From positions 1,302,001 through 1,366,000 of the forward strand of contig NZ_CAMDRE010000002.1 in assembly GCF_945906775.1 (NCBI RefSeq): a DNA stretch of 64,000 bases, read 5' to 3'. A model generated the notes under the pieces. That model had not been told where the DNA came from, did not search any database, and worked only from the letters and a program-made list of their open reading frames with translations. Origin of the DNA: Citrobacter sp. Marseille-Q6884 (GTDB taxonomy: Bacteria > Pseudomonadota > Gammaproteobacteria > Enterobacterales > Enterobacteriaceae). This document shows, in pieces, positions 43,344 through 54,192 of the stretch. Numbering within the stretch: the first letter of the stretch is position 1; each line of letters opens with the position of its first letter. A program made the position numbers and the translations under genes.

Positions 43344-44684
43344 TCAATACTCTTTAAATGCCAGTTCCAGACGGGCAATTAACGGCTTGAACAGATAACT
43401 TAAAAAGGTTCTTTCGCCCGTTTTGATCGTCACGCTGGCGGGCATGCCGGCTTTGATTTTGTAATCGCCCAGCAAACGCGCCCCTTCGGAAGAGACCTGC
43501 ACTTCAGCCAGATAATAGGGCTGCTGCGAGGCTTCATCAATTAAGCGGTCAGCCGAGATCGTCAGTACGCGGGCCGGAACGGACGGCAACAGCGCATGGT
43601 TTAGAGCAGGGAACAGAACGTCTACGGTCAGACCGGGCGCCAGTTTATCAATGGCATGCACGGGGATTTTGGCATCGATCTGCATAGGTTGCCCGGCGGC
43701 GACAATATCCATCAGATGCTCACCGGGCTGAATAACGCCCCCGATGGTACTGACCTTAACATCCAACACGACACCATTAATCGGCGAGCGAATTTCCGTG
43801 TTATCCAGTTCATGGCGGGTGGAAACCAGCTCATCTTCCAGCATCGCGACCTCTTTCTGGTTTTCAGTAAGCTCAGATTCGACTTCCCGCAGATATTGAT
43901 GGCGCACCTGATACGCTTTAATTTTCAATTCATTTTGCTGAGATTTTAGCTTGGCAATATTCAGAATATCTTCTGAGACACTGCTGGATATTTCAGCAGC
44001 CTCGCGCTCAAGCACCAGCAATTGCGCTTTGGGATAATAGTTCTTCTCACTCAGCGCGCGAATAGCGCCTAATTCCCGGTTAATCAGGTTGAACTGGTGG
44101 TCACGATAACCCTTTATTTTGTTTAAGTTATCCGTCTGGCCGACCAGCCCATCGAGGGTTTCCTGAATCATCGATAATTCATCCTGAATCGTTTTGCGCC
44201 GGGTATCAAAGAGTTTGGCTTGTAAATTCCTGACCTCCGCCAGACGCTTATTACCGGAGAATTGCTGTGTCAGCGCCTCATTGAACGCAATCGTCTCCAG
44301 ACCATCCCGTTCTGCCAGCAGACGGTCTTCAATGCTTTTTGCCGAAATATACTGTGCGTTGAGTGCGCTAAAGCGCATGTCGAGCTGCATTTTATCCAGA
44401 CGCACCAGTACCTGATTCTTTTTAACGATGTCGCCTTCTTTAATAAAAATATCCGTTACCCGTCCACCGCTCAGGTGCTGAATGGTTTTCCGATTGCTCG
44501 ACACGGTTACCGTGCCATCTGCGACCACACCGGCATCCAACGGGGCTTGCACCGCCCACAGCAGAAATCCCCCCACGCCGAGCACAATCACGATGATTCC
44601 GCGAAGGATCGGCGACCAGATGTTGGTATCCACACCGTCTGGACTGGTATTTTCGGTGCTTTTGTCGTTCTTTTTCATCTTCAT
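43344..44684 (-). CDS. HlyD-family type I secretion membrane fusion protein
   Basis: Periplasmic adaptor of 446 residues, like PrtE. It has one membrane helix (about 28-46, GIIVIVLGVGGFLLWAVQAPL), a lipoyl half-motif with HLSGGRVTDIFIKEGDIVKKNQVL near 70-93, a long alpha-helical hairpin (about 100-290) and a beta-barrel end with GERTFLSYLFKPL at the C-terminus. It links the inner-membrane ABC exporter to an outer-membrane channel, probably the chromosomal TolC because none is encoded here. Its ATG overlaps the ABC gene stop (ATGA). Confidence 0.9.
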   Translation of the reverse strand: MKMKKNDKSTENTSPDGVDTNIWSPILRGIIVIVLGVGGFLLWAVQAPLDAGVVADGTVTVSSNRKTIQHLSGGRVTDIFIKEGDIVKKNQVLVRLDKMQLDMRFSALNAQYISAKSIEDRLLAERDGLETIAFNEALTQQFSGNKRLAEVRNLQAKLFDTRRKTIQDELSMIQETLDGLVGQTDNLNKIKGYRDHQFNLINRELGAIRALSEKNYYPKAQLLVLEREAAEISSSVSEDILNIAKLKSQQNELKIKAYQVRHQYLREVESELTENQKEVAMLEDELVSTRHELDNTEIRSPINGVVLDVKVSTIGGVIQPGEHLMDIVAAGQPMQIDAKIPVHAIDKLAPGLTVDVLFPALNHALLPSVPARVLTISADRLIDEASQQPYYLAEVQVSSEGARLLGDYKIKAGMPASVTIKTGERTFLSYLFKPLIARLELAFKEY

Positions 44685-46420
44685 GCCTCGCGTTTTTGTT
44701 CAGTGTTGGATGAAGAAGAGGTCGCCACCGGTTTTAAAATATTGGCCTGTCGCAGATTGGCAAAGACCTCGTCGCGACTACCAAATGCCTGAATGGCACC
44801 ATCGTTAAGCAGTAATACCTTGTTGACCACGCCGAGCAGTGTGGGGCGGTGTGAGATAATGACGGTGGTTTGTCCCTGTGTTCGCAGGGTATTAATGGCT
44901 TTGACGAGGGCAAATTCACCGGCGTCATCAAGATTGGCGTTGGGTTCATCAAGCACCAGAAATGCCGGATTGTTGTAGACGGCGCGAGCCAGTCCAATGC
45001 GCTGACGCTGACCGCCCGATAGCTGGTGTCCGCCAGCACCCAGCAACGTGTCATATCCCTGAGGCAGTCGCAGGATCATCTCATGAACACCCGCCAGCAT
45101 TGCTGCGGAGACGATCAGTTCGCTGTCATTCTTCGTGAAACGGGCGATGTTTTGCGCAATCGAACCGTCAAACAATTCGACATCCTGCGGCAGATAACCT
45201 ATAGACGGGCCAAGTAAGGTTTTGTCCCACTGGCAGATGTCAGCGCCGTCCAGTCTGACTTTTCCCGATAGCGGCTTCCAGACGCCAACCAGTACCTTAG
45301 CCAGCGATGTTTTTCCCGACGCAGAAGGGCCGATGATGCCAAGGACTTCGCCTTGTTCAAGCTGAAATGAGATATTGCGTAACATGGGAGTATGAAGACC
45401 GGGCGCAGCGGCAAAAACACCTTCAACGCTGATGTTCCCTTTTGGGCGTGGCAGAGGCAGTACCTCTTTCGGCGCAGGATACTCTTTGAGTAAATCGGAT
45501 AACTGTTTCCACGCGCTACGAAACTGCACAAACTGCTTCCAGCTCCCGATAACCTGTTCTACCGGGTTCAGGACGCGCCCCAGAATGATGGACGCCGCAA
45601 TCATTAGCCCCGGGGTAATTTGCCCCCCGATCACCAGCAATGCACCTGCACCCAGCGCAATAGATTGCAACAGGACCCGAACGAAGCGACCCAGGCAACT
45701 GAGTCCGGTGGTTTTATCGGCTATCTGCGTTTGCAGCATCAGTACTTTGTTATGTTGCTCCTGCCAGTTGAGTTTGAGGGTAGAGAGCATCCCCATCGCT
45801 TCAATGGCATCGGAATTCTGTAACTGTTTATTCAGCCTGCTGGCATTATTGATGGTTAACGCATGGGCTTGCTGGATAGGGCGTTTGGTCGAAATCTCCG
45901 AGACCAGCGTCAGGACAAATAGCAGCGTTATCCCACCCAGCGACAGGTATCCCAGCAACGGGTGGACAAGAAAAGCGATGAATAAATAAACGGGCGTCCA
46001 CGGAATATCCAGCAGCGCAAACAGACTATTCCCGGAAAGAAACTGGCGTATCTGATCAAGTTCGTTTAAAGACTGCGCAGGGTTATTATCCCCGGTTGCG
46101 ATCTTTCGTTTAAAAGCAGAATGAAACACCAACTGGCTGAGCTTTATATCCAGCCGGTTACCCAAACGAACCATCACCTTTGCACGGGCAGACTCAATCA
46201 TGGCAATGATGATGTACAGGCCGACAATTAATAAGGTTAACATTAACAGCGTCGTGGTATTTTTACTGACCAGAACGCGGTCATAAACCTGTAGCATATA
46301 AATTGCCGGCGCCAGCATAAGCATATTAATCACACAACTAAAAAACAACAGCATAAGGAAAGTGGGTTTCGTACCTTTTAATGCATCATTCAGTTCTGTT
46401 GGCGTATGCTGGCGCGACAT
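44681..46420 (-). CDS. Type I secretion ABC transporter (PrtD-like)
   Basis: Fused permease-ATPase of 579 residues. Membrane helices span about 20-300, starting FLMLLFFSCVINMLMLAPAIYMLQVYDRVLVSKN; there is no C39 peptidase domain, as in exporters of RTX proteins. The ATPase has Walker A GPSASGKTSLAK near 363, signature LSGGQRQRIGLARA near 470 and Walker B FLVLDEPNANLD near 491. It drives export of the adjacent RTX protein in one step across both membranes. It lies 10 bases after the RTX gene. Confidence 0.92.
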   Translation of the reverse strand: MSRQHTPTELNDALKGTKPTFLMLLFFSCVINMLMLAPAIYMLQVYDRVLVSKNTTTLLMLTLLIVGLYIIIAMIESARAKVMVRLGNRLDIKLSQLVFHSAFKRKIATGDNNPAQSLNELDQIRQFLSGNSLFALLDIPWTPVYLFIAFLVHPLLGYLSLGGITLLFVLTLVSEISTKRPIQQAHALTINNASRLNKQLQNSDAIEAMGMLSTLKLNWQEQHNKVLMLQTQIADKTTGLSCLGRFVRVLLQSIALGAGALLVIGGQITPGLMIAASIILGRVLNPVEQVIGSWKQFVQFRSAWKQLSDLLKEYPAPKEVLPLPRPKGNISVEGVFAAAPGLHTPMLRNISFQLEQGEVLGIIGPSASGKTSLAKVLVGVWKPLSGKVRLDGADICQWDKTLLGPSIGYLPQDVELFDGSIAQNIARFTKNDSELIVSAAMLAGVHEMILRLPQGYDTLLGAGGHQLSGGQRQRIGLARAVYNNPAFLVLDEPNANLDDAGEFALVKAINTLRTQGQTTVIISHRPTLLGVVNKVLLLNDGAIQAFGSRDEVFANLRQANILKPVATSSSSNTEQKREA

Positions 46421-46715
46421 AGTCTTCTCCTTATACGATCAATGAACTATTGCCATTGTTGCTGGCAAATGTTGTGGGGACTTCCAGATAAAAATCACCG
46501 ATATTGACGGTGGTTGAATTGACGCCCACTAACGTAATGGTGTCCGCACCGATGGTGACGACGGTATTGCCGTTACTGCCGCTGATAGCCACGCTGCTGG
46601 CAAAATTACCTGCGTTAATGCCCAGGAATACCAGATCCAGATAGTCCTGACCGCCGTTGGGGTTGCTGTCGAAACCGGTGATACGATCCTGGCCAAAGTT
46701 TGCGCTAAAGGCGAA

Positions 46716-47369
46716 GATGTCATTCCCGGTACCGCCATCCATGACGTCATTTCCTGCCTGACCGTTGAGGATATCGTCGCCGCTTCCACCGGAGAGCGTA
46801 TCGGCACCCGCACCGCCAATCATGACGTCATTGCCTACGCCGCCCTGCAGGTTATCCGCGCCATCGCCCCCATCCAGGAAGTCATTTCCGACACCGCCAG
46901 ACAGCTGATCGTTGCCGCCCATACCAAACAGTTGGTCATTACCATTTCCGCCGGTAATCACGTTGGCAAGACCGTTCCCGGTACCAATAAAGCTGCTGCT
47001 TCCGGTATACACCAGCTCTTCTACGTTATCGGTGAGGTCGTAACTGCTGAGGTTGGTGCGGACAATATCGTATCCGCCATTCAGGCCTTCAATTACAGCA
47101 TCACCCACATCATCAACGATATAGGTGTCATCGCCGGCTCCGCCGGTCATGCTGTCCGCCCCCTGACCACCGTCGAGCGTATCGTTACCCGCATCACCCT
47201 GTAGCGTGTCTTGTCCCGTTTCACCAGACAGGTTGTCGTTCCCGGCACCGCCGACTAACAGGTCATCGCCCGCACGTCCAAACAGGCTGTCATTACCGCC
47301 TTCGCCACGCAGGATGTCACTCCACGCCGTACCTGTGAGCGTGTTCGCGCCGTTCGTCCCCACCATAAG
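46716..47369 (-). repeat. RTX calcium-binding nonapeptide block 2
   Basis: About 20 GGxGxDxLx-type nonapeptides, such as GGAGNDNLSGETGQDTLQG, near the C-terminus of the peroxidase. They fold as a calcium beta-roll after secretion. Confidence 0.9.
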
Positions 47370-48710
47370 GTCGCCGATGGGTTGGGTGGTTGTTGAGGTC
47401 AGAACCACAGGGGGGTTGCCTTCGTCATCCACAACGGTGACCACCACCTGCAATGTTCTGCCCACCATCGCCTGGCCAGGCGTGTAGGTGGCCGCTGTAG
47501 CACCGTTGATATTGACGAACCCGGTCGGGGAACTCATCCGCCATTGGTAGCTAAAATTACCACCGCTCAGACCGTCAGCATCGGCAATGCCCGATACGAT
47601 TGCGGTCAGCGTCAGGCTTTCCGTCGGCGTCAGGTCATTGATGACCGGCAAACCGGTTGTCGCCTGATTTCGTGGCAAGATCGCCTGAGTCTGCGCCGAT
47701 ACCAGGGTTTCCGCATCACCCATCCGGTCGTTAAAGCTGGCAACAACGCGCAGTGGCGCACCCTGGATTGACCCCGGCACTCTGAACTCCGCACCGGTTG
47801 CCTGATCGCGCCACTGACCGTTAACCAGTGCCTGCCAGGTCATCGTGATCGCCACATCCGCGGCGAGACCGTTGCCGTCCAGCAAATTCGCGACGTTAAC
47901 ACGAAGCAGGTCGCCCACCGAAGGCGCCCCCTTACTGATGGTAAGATCCCCCGTCGCTTTTTGTGCCGTCACCCACAGTTGTTCACCGTTACCAAACTCC
48001 AGTTTTTCGATGTTCAGCAAGCGGTCGATGCCGTCATTAAGATTCAATGCGGCATCTGGCGTCGCGTGGTTAACCCGCAGGCTACCGTCTGCCATACGGG
48101 TAAAGGCATAGTTGCTGCTGATATCGCGATACACCGCAACGTCAGTTTCAGTGCCATCACCGTCACGGAGAATTTCACGCACGATTGACAGTTGATTCGG
48201 TTTCAACGTGCCGGCCAGCATGTAAGATTTCAACTCGGCCATACTTTCGGCACTGGTGAGACCCGCCATACCGGTCACAGCAATGCGCACGTTCAGCCAG
48301 GCATCGCCATCAATAATGTCATTGCCCGCTTTACCGGTAATGCGGTCGCTGCCACCGCCGCCGAGCAAAATGTCGCTGCCATCATCAGGGTTCAGCAGCA
48401 CCGCATTAGGGTTAGCAGAACGCTCTACGCCGAGAATCGCCTGCAGACCATTGATTCTGTCTGCGCCTTCCTGAGTCAGGTTGTTGGAGAGGGGAACACC
48501 CTGAACCGGCGCCGTACCGATAGGCTGTTCAGTCCCGATCAACACATCGTTGTGTTTCCATCCCGAGAGTCCTTCAACCAGGTCAAAACGGTCACGCAGA
48601 ATAAACTCCTGCTGGTTAACGAAAATAGGGATCCCGAGGTCGGAGTTCGCGCCGTTCGGGTCGCCTTTATGGATGGCCCAGTCGAAACCGGCCATACCGT
48701 TGTTGCGCTG

Positions 48711-49238
48711 AATACCCGCGCCCTGAACCATGATGTCGTCACCGGCCTCGCCATCGTAGTCAGTATCGTTACCCTGACCATTCAGAACATCGTGGCCAAT
48801 GATCGTACTGTTGAAGAACAGCTCGGAGTTGTCCCCGGCGAGGGTATCGAATCCATCACCGCCTTCCAGCCAGTCATCGCCTTCATTGCCCAACAGGAAA
48901 TCTGCGCCTGAACCGCCGAGTGCAAAGTCGTTATCCTGACCGGAGAAGACTTCCTGCGCATCTTCGCCGACCACCACGAAGTCACTGCCAGTGCCGCCAA
49001 AGACCAGATCGTTACCATTACCGGAGAAGATGACGTCATGCCCGGCATCACCGTGCAGGAAGTCGGCATCACCCACCGGCGTTCCGGTGTCTGTAATGAT
49101 GTCATCACCGTCACCGCCATGAACGACGTCGGCTTCATCGCCACCATCAAGACGATCATCGCCGCCATCCCCCCACAGACTGTCGATACCTTTACCACCG
49201 ATCAGCGTGTCGTTTCCGGCAGTACCCCCGAGCACCAC
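48711..49238 (-). repeat. RTX calcium-binding nonapeptide block 1
   Basis: A first series of glycine-aspartate nonapeptides, such as GGDGDDIIT and GGTGSDFVV, directly follows the peroxidase domain. It is more diverged than block 2. Confidence 0.85.
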
Positions 49239-50524
49239 GTGTCCGTCACCGGTATATTTAAGATAACCACCGTCAGCATGGCCATCGTTATTCACATCCG
49301 CGCCCGGATCACGGCGTACCAGCAAAGGCGTGAGCAGGTCTTTCAGTGGGTTACCCCATTTGGGGTCGATCTCTGTTTGCAGCACACGGTTCACTTCGAA
49401 AATATGATCCGGGGTCTGGAAGAGATTCGCCGGCAGGTGAGAGGAACCCTCATCCCCCAGATCGCTGTTACGCATGACCAGCGCCGAGAACGAGTTCGCC
49501 TCCAGTTCATTGAGCAAATTCAGTCCCTGAACGCGGCTCAGATAGTAGAAACGGTCGCCGTCCTGCAACATTTCCATTTGCGTTTCAAAGACAAAGTTGA
49601 AGGTTGAGCCGAGCATGCCGCCAAACTCGTTTTTGCGTTCAGCAAGACCGCCAATCCAGAAATCCACCATATTCAGGCCGGTTTCTTTGGTCGCCCATGT
49701 CCCCGTACTGTTGAAGAAGTCCATTGCATCTGCTGGTGGGGCGTTGTTTTTATCCCCAAACAACAGGAAGTTAACGGCGGCGCGTTTACCTTCGAGGGAG
49801 GTGGCGTTGAGGATCAGCTCGTGCTGACCGTACGCGGCCATAAAGTTAATGATGGAGGCGGGGTTTTTCAGGTACGTTGTAAAATCAGCCCAACTGGTAT
49901 AGGGCCGAAGCTGGCTGTCTCCGCTTAAGGCAAAGAACTGTTCGCGCGCCTGGTTCAGTGTCGGCATCGCCGTATCACGTCCGCGGGCGATGTTAAGCGC
50001 ACCTAAATCAAGCGGTAACCCGATGAGGTTATTACGCAGCGCATCGGTAATAAACTCATCGATCTCGTTACCAACCTGTCGCGTCATACCGCGTACAATC
50101 GCGCCAATGGCCTGATCGTCGGTAACGGTAGCCCCGTTAATTTGGTTAAAGGCCACCGGGTTAAGAAACGCTGAAATCAAGTCGATATCACCGTTTTGCA
50201 TATTACTGTCGGTGCGCGCCACGGTTTCTGTGAGCATCGAGTGCCCAAAACGGTAAACCACATGCGCAAACTCAGCAAAGATTAGCGGGTTAATATCAGC
50301 CGTATTTGAGAAGACAAACGGATCAACCGCGGGTTGTACGGTACGTGCAAACTCCTCGAACACAAGGTGCTGGTACTGCATTTCTGTGGAGAAGCGTCCC
50401 GCCTGGAACAGATACTCACCGTTCCAGACCAGCGTACTGGTATCGGCAGGCAATTCCGTGATTTGGTGGTTCGGCATCAACCATTGGTTGATCAGGTCAA
50501 CGTCGCCGGTTTCCAGCAGGGTCG

Positions 50525-50536
50525 TTTTATATTGTG
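50525..50536 (-). other. Frameshift site in the RTX peroxidase gene
   Basis: On the minus strand the codons for HSEHN run into AATATAAAACGACC. A run of four A (50525-50528) with one more A would give AAA ACG ACC CTG and continue TTLLETGDVDLINQW, the expected peroxidase sequence. The Lys codon AAA preceded by A could also allow a -1 slip, but no classical slippery heptamer is present. Confidence 0.75.
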
Positions 50537-51736
50537 TTCGCTGTGGAACACGGCATGTACCGCCGTTAAGCCAATGTTTTCATTCCCACGCCCGTCGCCG
50601 GTAATGAAGTGGCGGTCGAGCAGTTCATTGTCATAGGTTCCGGCAGCTTGTACGCCGCCAATATCCCCGTCCTCATCGGCGATGAGACCTTTCGGGACCG
50701 CGGTGTGTGCAATATCATCCAGAAACGCATGCCCGGTGCGGAAGGTATCTGCGGGTAAGACGTCACCGTTGGCTTCAACCAATCCGCCTTTCGTAGCAAT
50801 TTGTACTTTACCGTTCTCACTTAATATCAAATTACCGTAGCGGTCAGTCGCCAGCAGTGGGACATTAAAGACATCCTGATCGGTGAGTTTAATGCCCAGC
50901 AAGGTTTCAGCCTGATGTTTGACGTCAGCCCAGGTTGCAAGACCACCGTTAGCGCCGCCCAACAAATTACCGGTAGGCTCGGGTTTTCCGTCTATTAATA
51001 CGTATTCACGAATGAAAATCTGATGCGAAGGGTGGGAAGTGTAGGTTTGGTTTTGATCAATAAACGGGGTCGTGGTGTTGATTGTTTCACGATTTTCATC
51101 AACCGTTGCCCGGGTTAGGATCATAAAGTTATTGGGGGACCCTTCTTCATATAATGGGTCATCGGGTTGTAATGGAATAAAGACAATGCCGTTTCCCCCT
51201 TTAGGGATCAGATCCAGACCGTGATCAAAAAACTGACCAAAGAACGTCATCCAGCCGTTAAAGGCGGGGGAGAGGCCCACATCAGGAGACTGGTTAGGAA
51301 TCGACAAACTGCCATTTTCAGAGACGGTTCCACCGCCGGGTTCACCTTTTAACGCGTTGAATACGTCAAGCGCGGCCGGGTTAGAGGCTGTCTGGTCTGA
51401 GATTAAGTTACTGATAATACGGGGATCTGCATCTACAACCATTCCCCCGAGTTGGAAATAGCTGGTTCCCAGATCGGCATCTTGCCAGTTTAATACCGTT
51501 AACCTCGGCATTGTCTGATCGGCAGAACCGTATAACTCCTGGCCTGGTATCAGACTATTCCAGGAACCATCGACAGTACGTAATCCGTAGGGTAGCAGTG
51601 GGCTGGAGACTGATTCACGAAGCTCCTCGCCATTGATGGAACCGTCCGGGTTGGTGGCGGCTTCAGAGATTTTGATCTGCTTGAGAATAAACGCAAGATC
51701 GTGCAGTGTGACAGTAAAGTCATATTGTGAGGCCAT

Positions 51737-52909
51737 AAATAATTACCCCTATCTTTACCTTGAATTCGCTATCATCACTCAATTCTGCTGTTTACATATA
51801 AACATGAGAATGAGTCGTATTTGATGCTTAATTTTAATTAACGCCAAAATCCCTTTATTCAAATAGCTAAGATATTCACTACGTATTTAGAGTTATTCTC
51901 CTGACGTTTTTACTTAGCGTAATAATGTATTCACCTCACTTATGTATTCAGTTATACAGGGGTAGGGGGCCGTGTCCCGTTGAATTTTCAGGTATATTCA
52001 GGGCACACGTTTTCGGAAGACGATGTCTTCACAATATTTAAGTTCTTAGCGTTTTTAGCTCGCATTACATTTTTGTTATGATCATAACTATGGATTTTCC
52101 GTGAACGACTTCACTCATACTTTTTTATGAATAATATTGAATTTTCATTTCTTTACATTTCAAATAATGTCAATTTATTTTTACGCTATAGATGATGCAC
52201 TTAAGGAATACATGCCTCGACATTGTCTTCCTGGCAGCCTTTAAGACGCCACTTACCATAATAACTCTGTCTTAGAGAGTCTTTTTCACCTGATATAAAA
52301 TGATGGGAACTGAAGTGTCCTGGATGGACAGGGAAGGTTGCTAATTGTCATAAATCTGCTCACAGGCGACAAATTCGATCTTCATCTCTGCTTAAATCAG
52401 GCTTGCAATGCTTACTGTATACTCCTGCATTCACCGATCTCATCGCCTTTATTATTAGACACTCCCAATAAATCTTACGCAATGAACCTTATTACGTGCC
52501 AATACCCGGTATATCGGGGGCATTTTGAAACAACAGAAATGCATTTATGTGATAGCTCATATTATTAAGTAATGAAAATCATGCGTGTTGTCTCATTTTT
52601 ATAGAGTTAAGAAAAATTTTCTTATCAGCATGGGATTTTGTATTAACTCAGCAAAAACAAAGCATTACACCACCTTAAGCTCATCTTTTTCTTATTTAAG
52701 ATCGCTCTTTATGTTATTTGAGAAAACAAAGGTTTTCATTATTGGGAATTTTCTTAAACTAGCAGTCATCGTAGGGTTACTCCTATGATGCTACAAGACC
52801 TTACTGGCCTCTTTGTCAGACGCAAATAAATATTCCGATTTTCGCGGAGGGGTGCTATTGCGTTGCATTGTCAGGATGTCAGTGTATTTCTTTATTAAGG
52901 ACAGATAAT
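51737..52909. promoter_or_regulatory. Long AT-rich non-coding region upstream of the fimbrial operon
   Basis: About 1.17 kb with no convincing gene. Composition is much richer in A/T than the flanking operons, and the short open frames in it lack ribosome-binding sites and recognisable sequence. It contains a small inverted repeat TGTCC/GGACA near 52316-52330 and a weak hairpin ACTCT/AGAGT before CTTTTTC near 52264-52285. No flanking inverted repeats for a fim-type invertible switch were seen. It probably holds the divergent peroxidase and fimbrial promoters and H-NS-type silencing sequence. Confidence 0.55.
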
Positions 52910-53464
52910 ATGAAATTCAATATTTCTCACGCCAACCGTATATTTGTTGCCAGTAGTCTGGCGTTGTTAATCACTCAGACAGCGTATGCGGATTCAGCGA
53001 ATACCATCACGTTTAAAGGTGAAGTGACAGAGCAAACTTGTGAAGTCACCGTTAACGGTGTAAATGCGCGTCCCGTGGTATTACTGCCATCGGTGGCTAA
53101 AAGTGAGCTGGCAAACACAGCCTCTTCTGCAGGACTGACGGCCTTCACCCTGGGTGTTACAGGTTGTACTCTCGATACTGATGCGCTGGATATCAAAACG
53201 GTTTTCGTTGCCAATAATATGACCGAGCGAGGTAATCTCGCCAACACCGGTACGGCGCAAAACGTAGAATTACAGCTGATGACCGACAGTACGGGGACAA
53301 CAGCAATTGATCTTCGCTCCGCAGCGCCGATTGACGGAATTACCGTGGCGGCTGGCAGTACCAGCGGCGAGCATGACTTTGCCGTACAGTATTTCAGCCC
53401 GAACGGCGGTGCGACCGCAGGGACGGTAATCGGCACTGTGCAGTACGCAGTCACCTACCTGTAA
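52910..53464 (+). CDS. Type 1-like major fimbrial subunit
   Basis: Pilin of 184 residues with a signal peptide cleaved after Ala27 (ITQTAYA). The mature protein begins DSANTITFKGEVTEQTCEVTVNG; Cys44 and Cys86 form the conserved pilin disulfide. The donor-strand region is the alternating NTITFKGEV, and the C-terminus VQYAVTYL has the penultimate-Tyr pattern recognised by chaperones. AAGGACAG precedes the ATG. It is the first gene of the operon, 14 bases before the chaperone. Confidence 0.92.
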   Translation: MKFNISHANRIFVASSLALLITQTAYADSANTITFKGEVTEQTCEVTVNGVNARPVVLLPSVAKSELANTASSAGLTAFTLGVTGCTLDTDALDIKTVFVANNMTERGNLANTGTAQNVELQLMTDSTGTTAIDLRSAAPIDGITVAAGSTSGEHDFAVQYFSPNGGATAGTVIGTVQYAVTYL

Positions 53465-53478
53465 ACGAGCCCAATGAG

Positions 53479-54192
53479 ATGAAAGGATGGGCGTTCGTTT
53501 TGGCCGGAATGCTGATGTGCGTCGGCGCGCAGGCCAGCATCGTGATGACCGGCAGTCGGATTATCTATCCGGCAGACAGCCGGGAAGTCAGTGTGCAGTT
53601 AACCAACCATGACGATTTCCCCGGTGTCGTCCAGGTCTGGCTGGATGATGGCAACGCACAATCCGTTCCGCACACCGCAAACGCGCCTTTTGTCACGACC
53701 CCGCCAGTCTTCCGGCTGGCGGCCCGGACAGGGCAAACCGTGCGGCTACGTTATGTCGGTAAACCTGTCGCCCAGGACAGAGAATCCCTGTGGTGGTTCA
53801 ACTTTATTCAGATCCCACCGACGGAAAAAGGTGCACAGGCTGATAATCAGCTACTGGTACTGATCCGCAGTCGCGTAAAAGTTTTAGTGAGGCCAAAAGG
53901 GCTGGTGGGCTCACCGCTGGAGATGGCGGGGAGCAGTCGGGTCTGGCTCGCGGATGGCAACCTGTTTTTGCACAACAACTCCGGTTATTACCTTGCTTTG
54001 TCTTCGCTTGACGTGAGCGGCGCGGGTAAAAAACAGCGAATTCAAAGTGAAACGGTTGCTCCCTGGGCAACGGTTTCATGGCCGGCAAAAATTACCCGGG
54101 TTACCGATGCGCAGATGCGCTGGATTAACGATCAGGGTGCGACCTTGACCGGACGTGTGGCGGTGGAGAATTCGGGTCATGTCCGCCATTAA
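53479..54192 (+). CDS. Periplasmic fimbrial chaperone 1
   Basis: PapD-type chaperone of 237 residues with a signal peptide ending VGAQA near 19. The strand-donating region is VMTGSRIIYPADSREVSVQLTN, and the family signature RESLWWFNFIQIPP is near 96-109. The substrate-anchoring Arg/Lys pair is expected at the Arg in SRIIYP and the Lys in SRVKVLVRPKG. It folds pilin subunits and delivers them to the usher. It overlaps the usher gene by 14 bases. Confidence 0.92.
   Translation: MKGWAFVLAGMLMCVGAQASIVMTGSRIIYPADSREVSVQLTNHDDFPGVVQVWLDDGNAQSVPHTANAPFVTTPPVFRLAARTGQTVRLRYVGKPVAQDRESLWWFNFIQIPPTEKGAQADNQLLVLIRSRVKVLVRPKGLVGSPLEMAGSSRVWLADGNLFLHNNSGYYLALSSLDVSGAGKKQRIQSETVAPWATVSWPAKITRVTDAQMRWINDQGATLTGRVAVENSGHVRH

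Larger units (their letters stand above)
46431..51736 (-). pseudogene. RTX haem peroxidase secreted by type I, frame broken at about 50530
   Basis: Read as one gene of about 1768 codons with a net single-base loss. The first part (50492-51736, 414 codons) holds an animal-type haem peroxidase N-terminus with FFGQFFDHGLDL (His172, distal side) and GLTAVHAVFHSEHN, then goes out of frame. The second part (46431-50480) resumes in register after that motif, with YRFGHSML giving the proximal His, then two RTX repeat blocks and a C-terminal tail ending SSLIV, typical for type I secretion. One extra A in an A-run would restore the frame. The exporter and adaptor follow directly. It could be true decay, a sequencing error in a homopolymer, or slippage. 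Confidence 0.85.

Noticed and set aside
46716..49238. Repetitive DNA that could suggest a CRISPR or tandem-repeat array
   Set aside because: The periodicity is explained by glycine-aspartate RTX nonapeptides in a continuous reading frame.
52338..52788. Two short open frames (76 and 67 codons) in the AT-rich region before the fimbrial operon
   Set aside because: No ribosome-binding site, no recognisable domain, and frames of this length are expected by chance.
51737..52909. fim-type invertible promoter switch
   Set aside because: No pair of matching inverted repeats flanking a promoter-sized segment, and no recombinase gene nearby.
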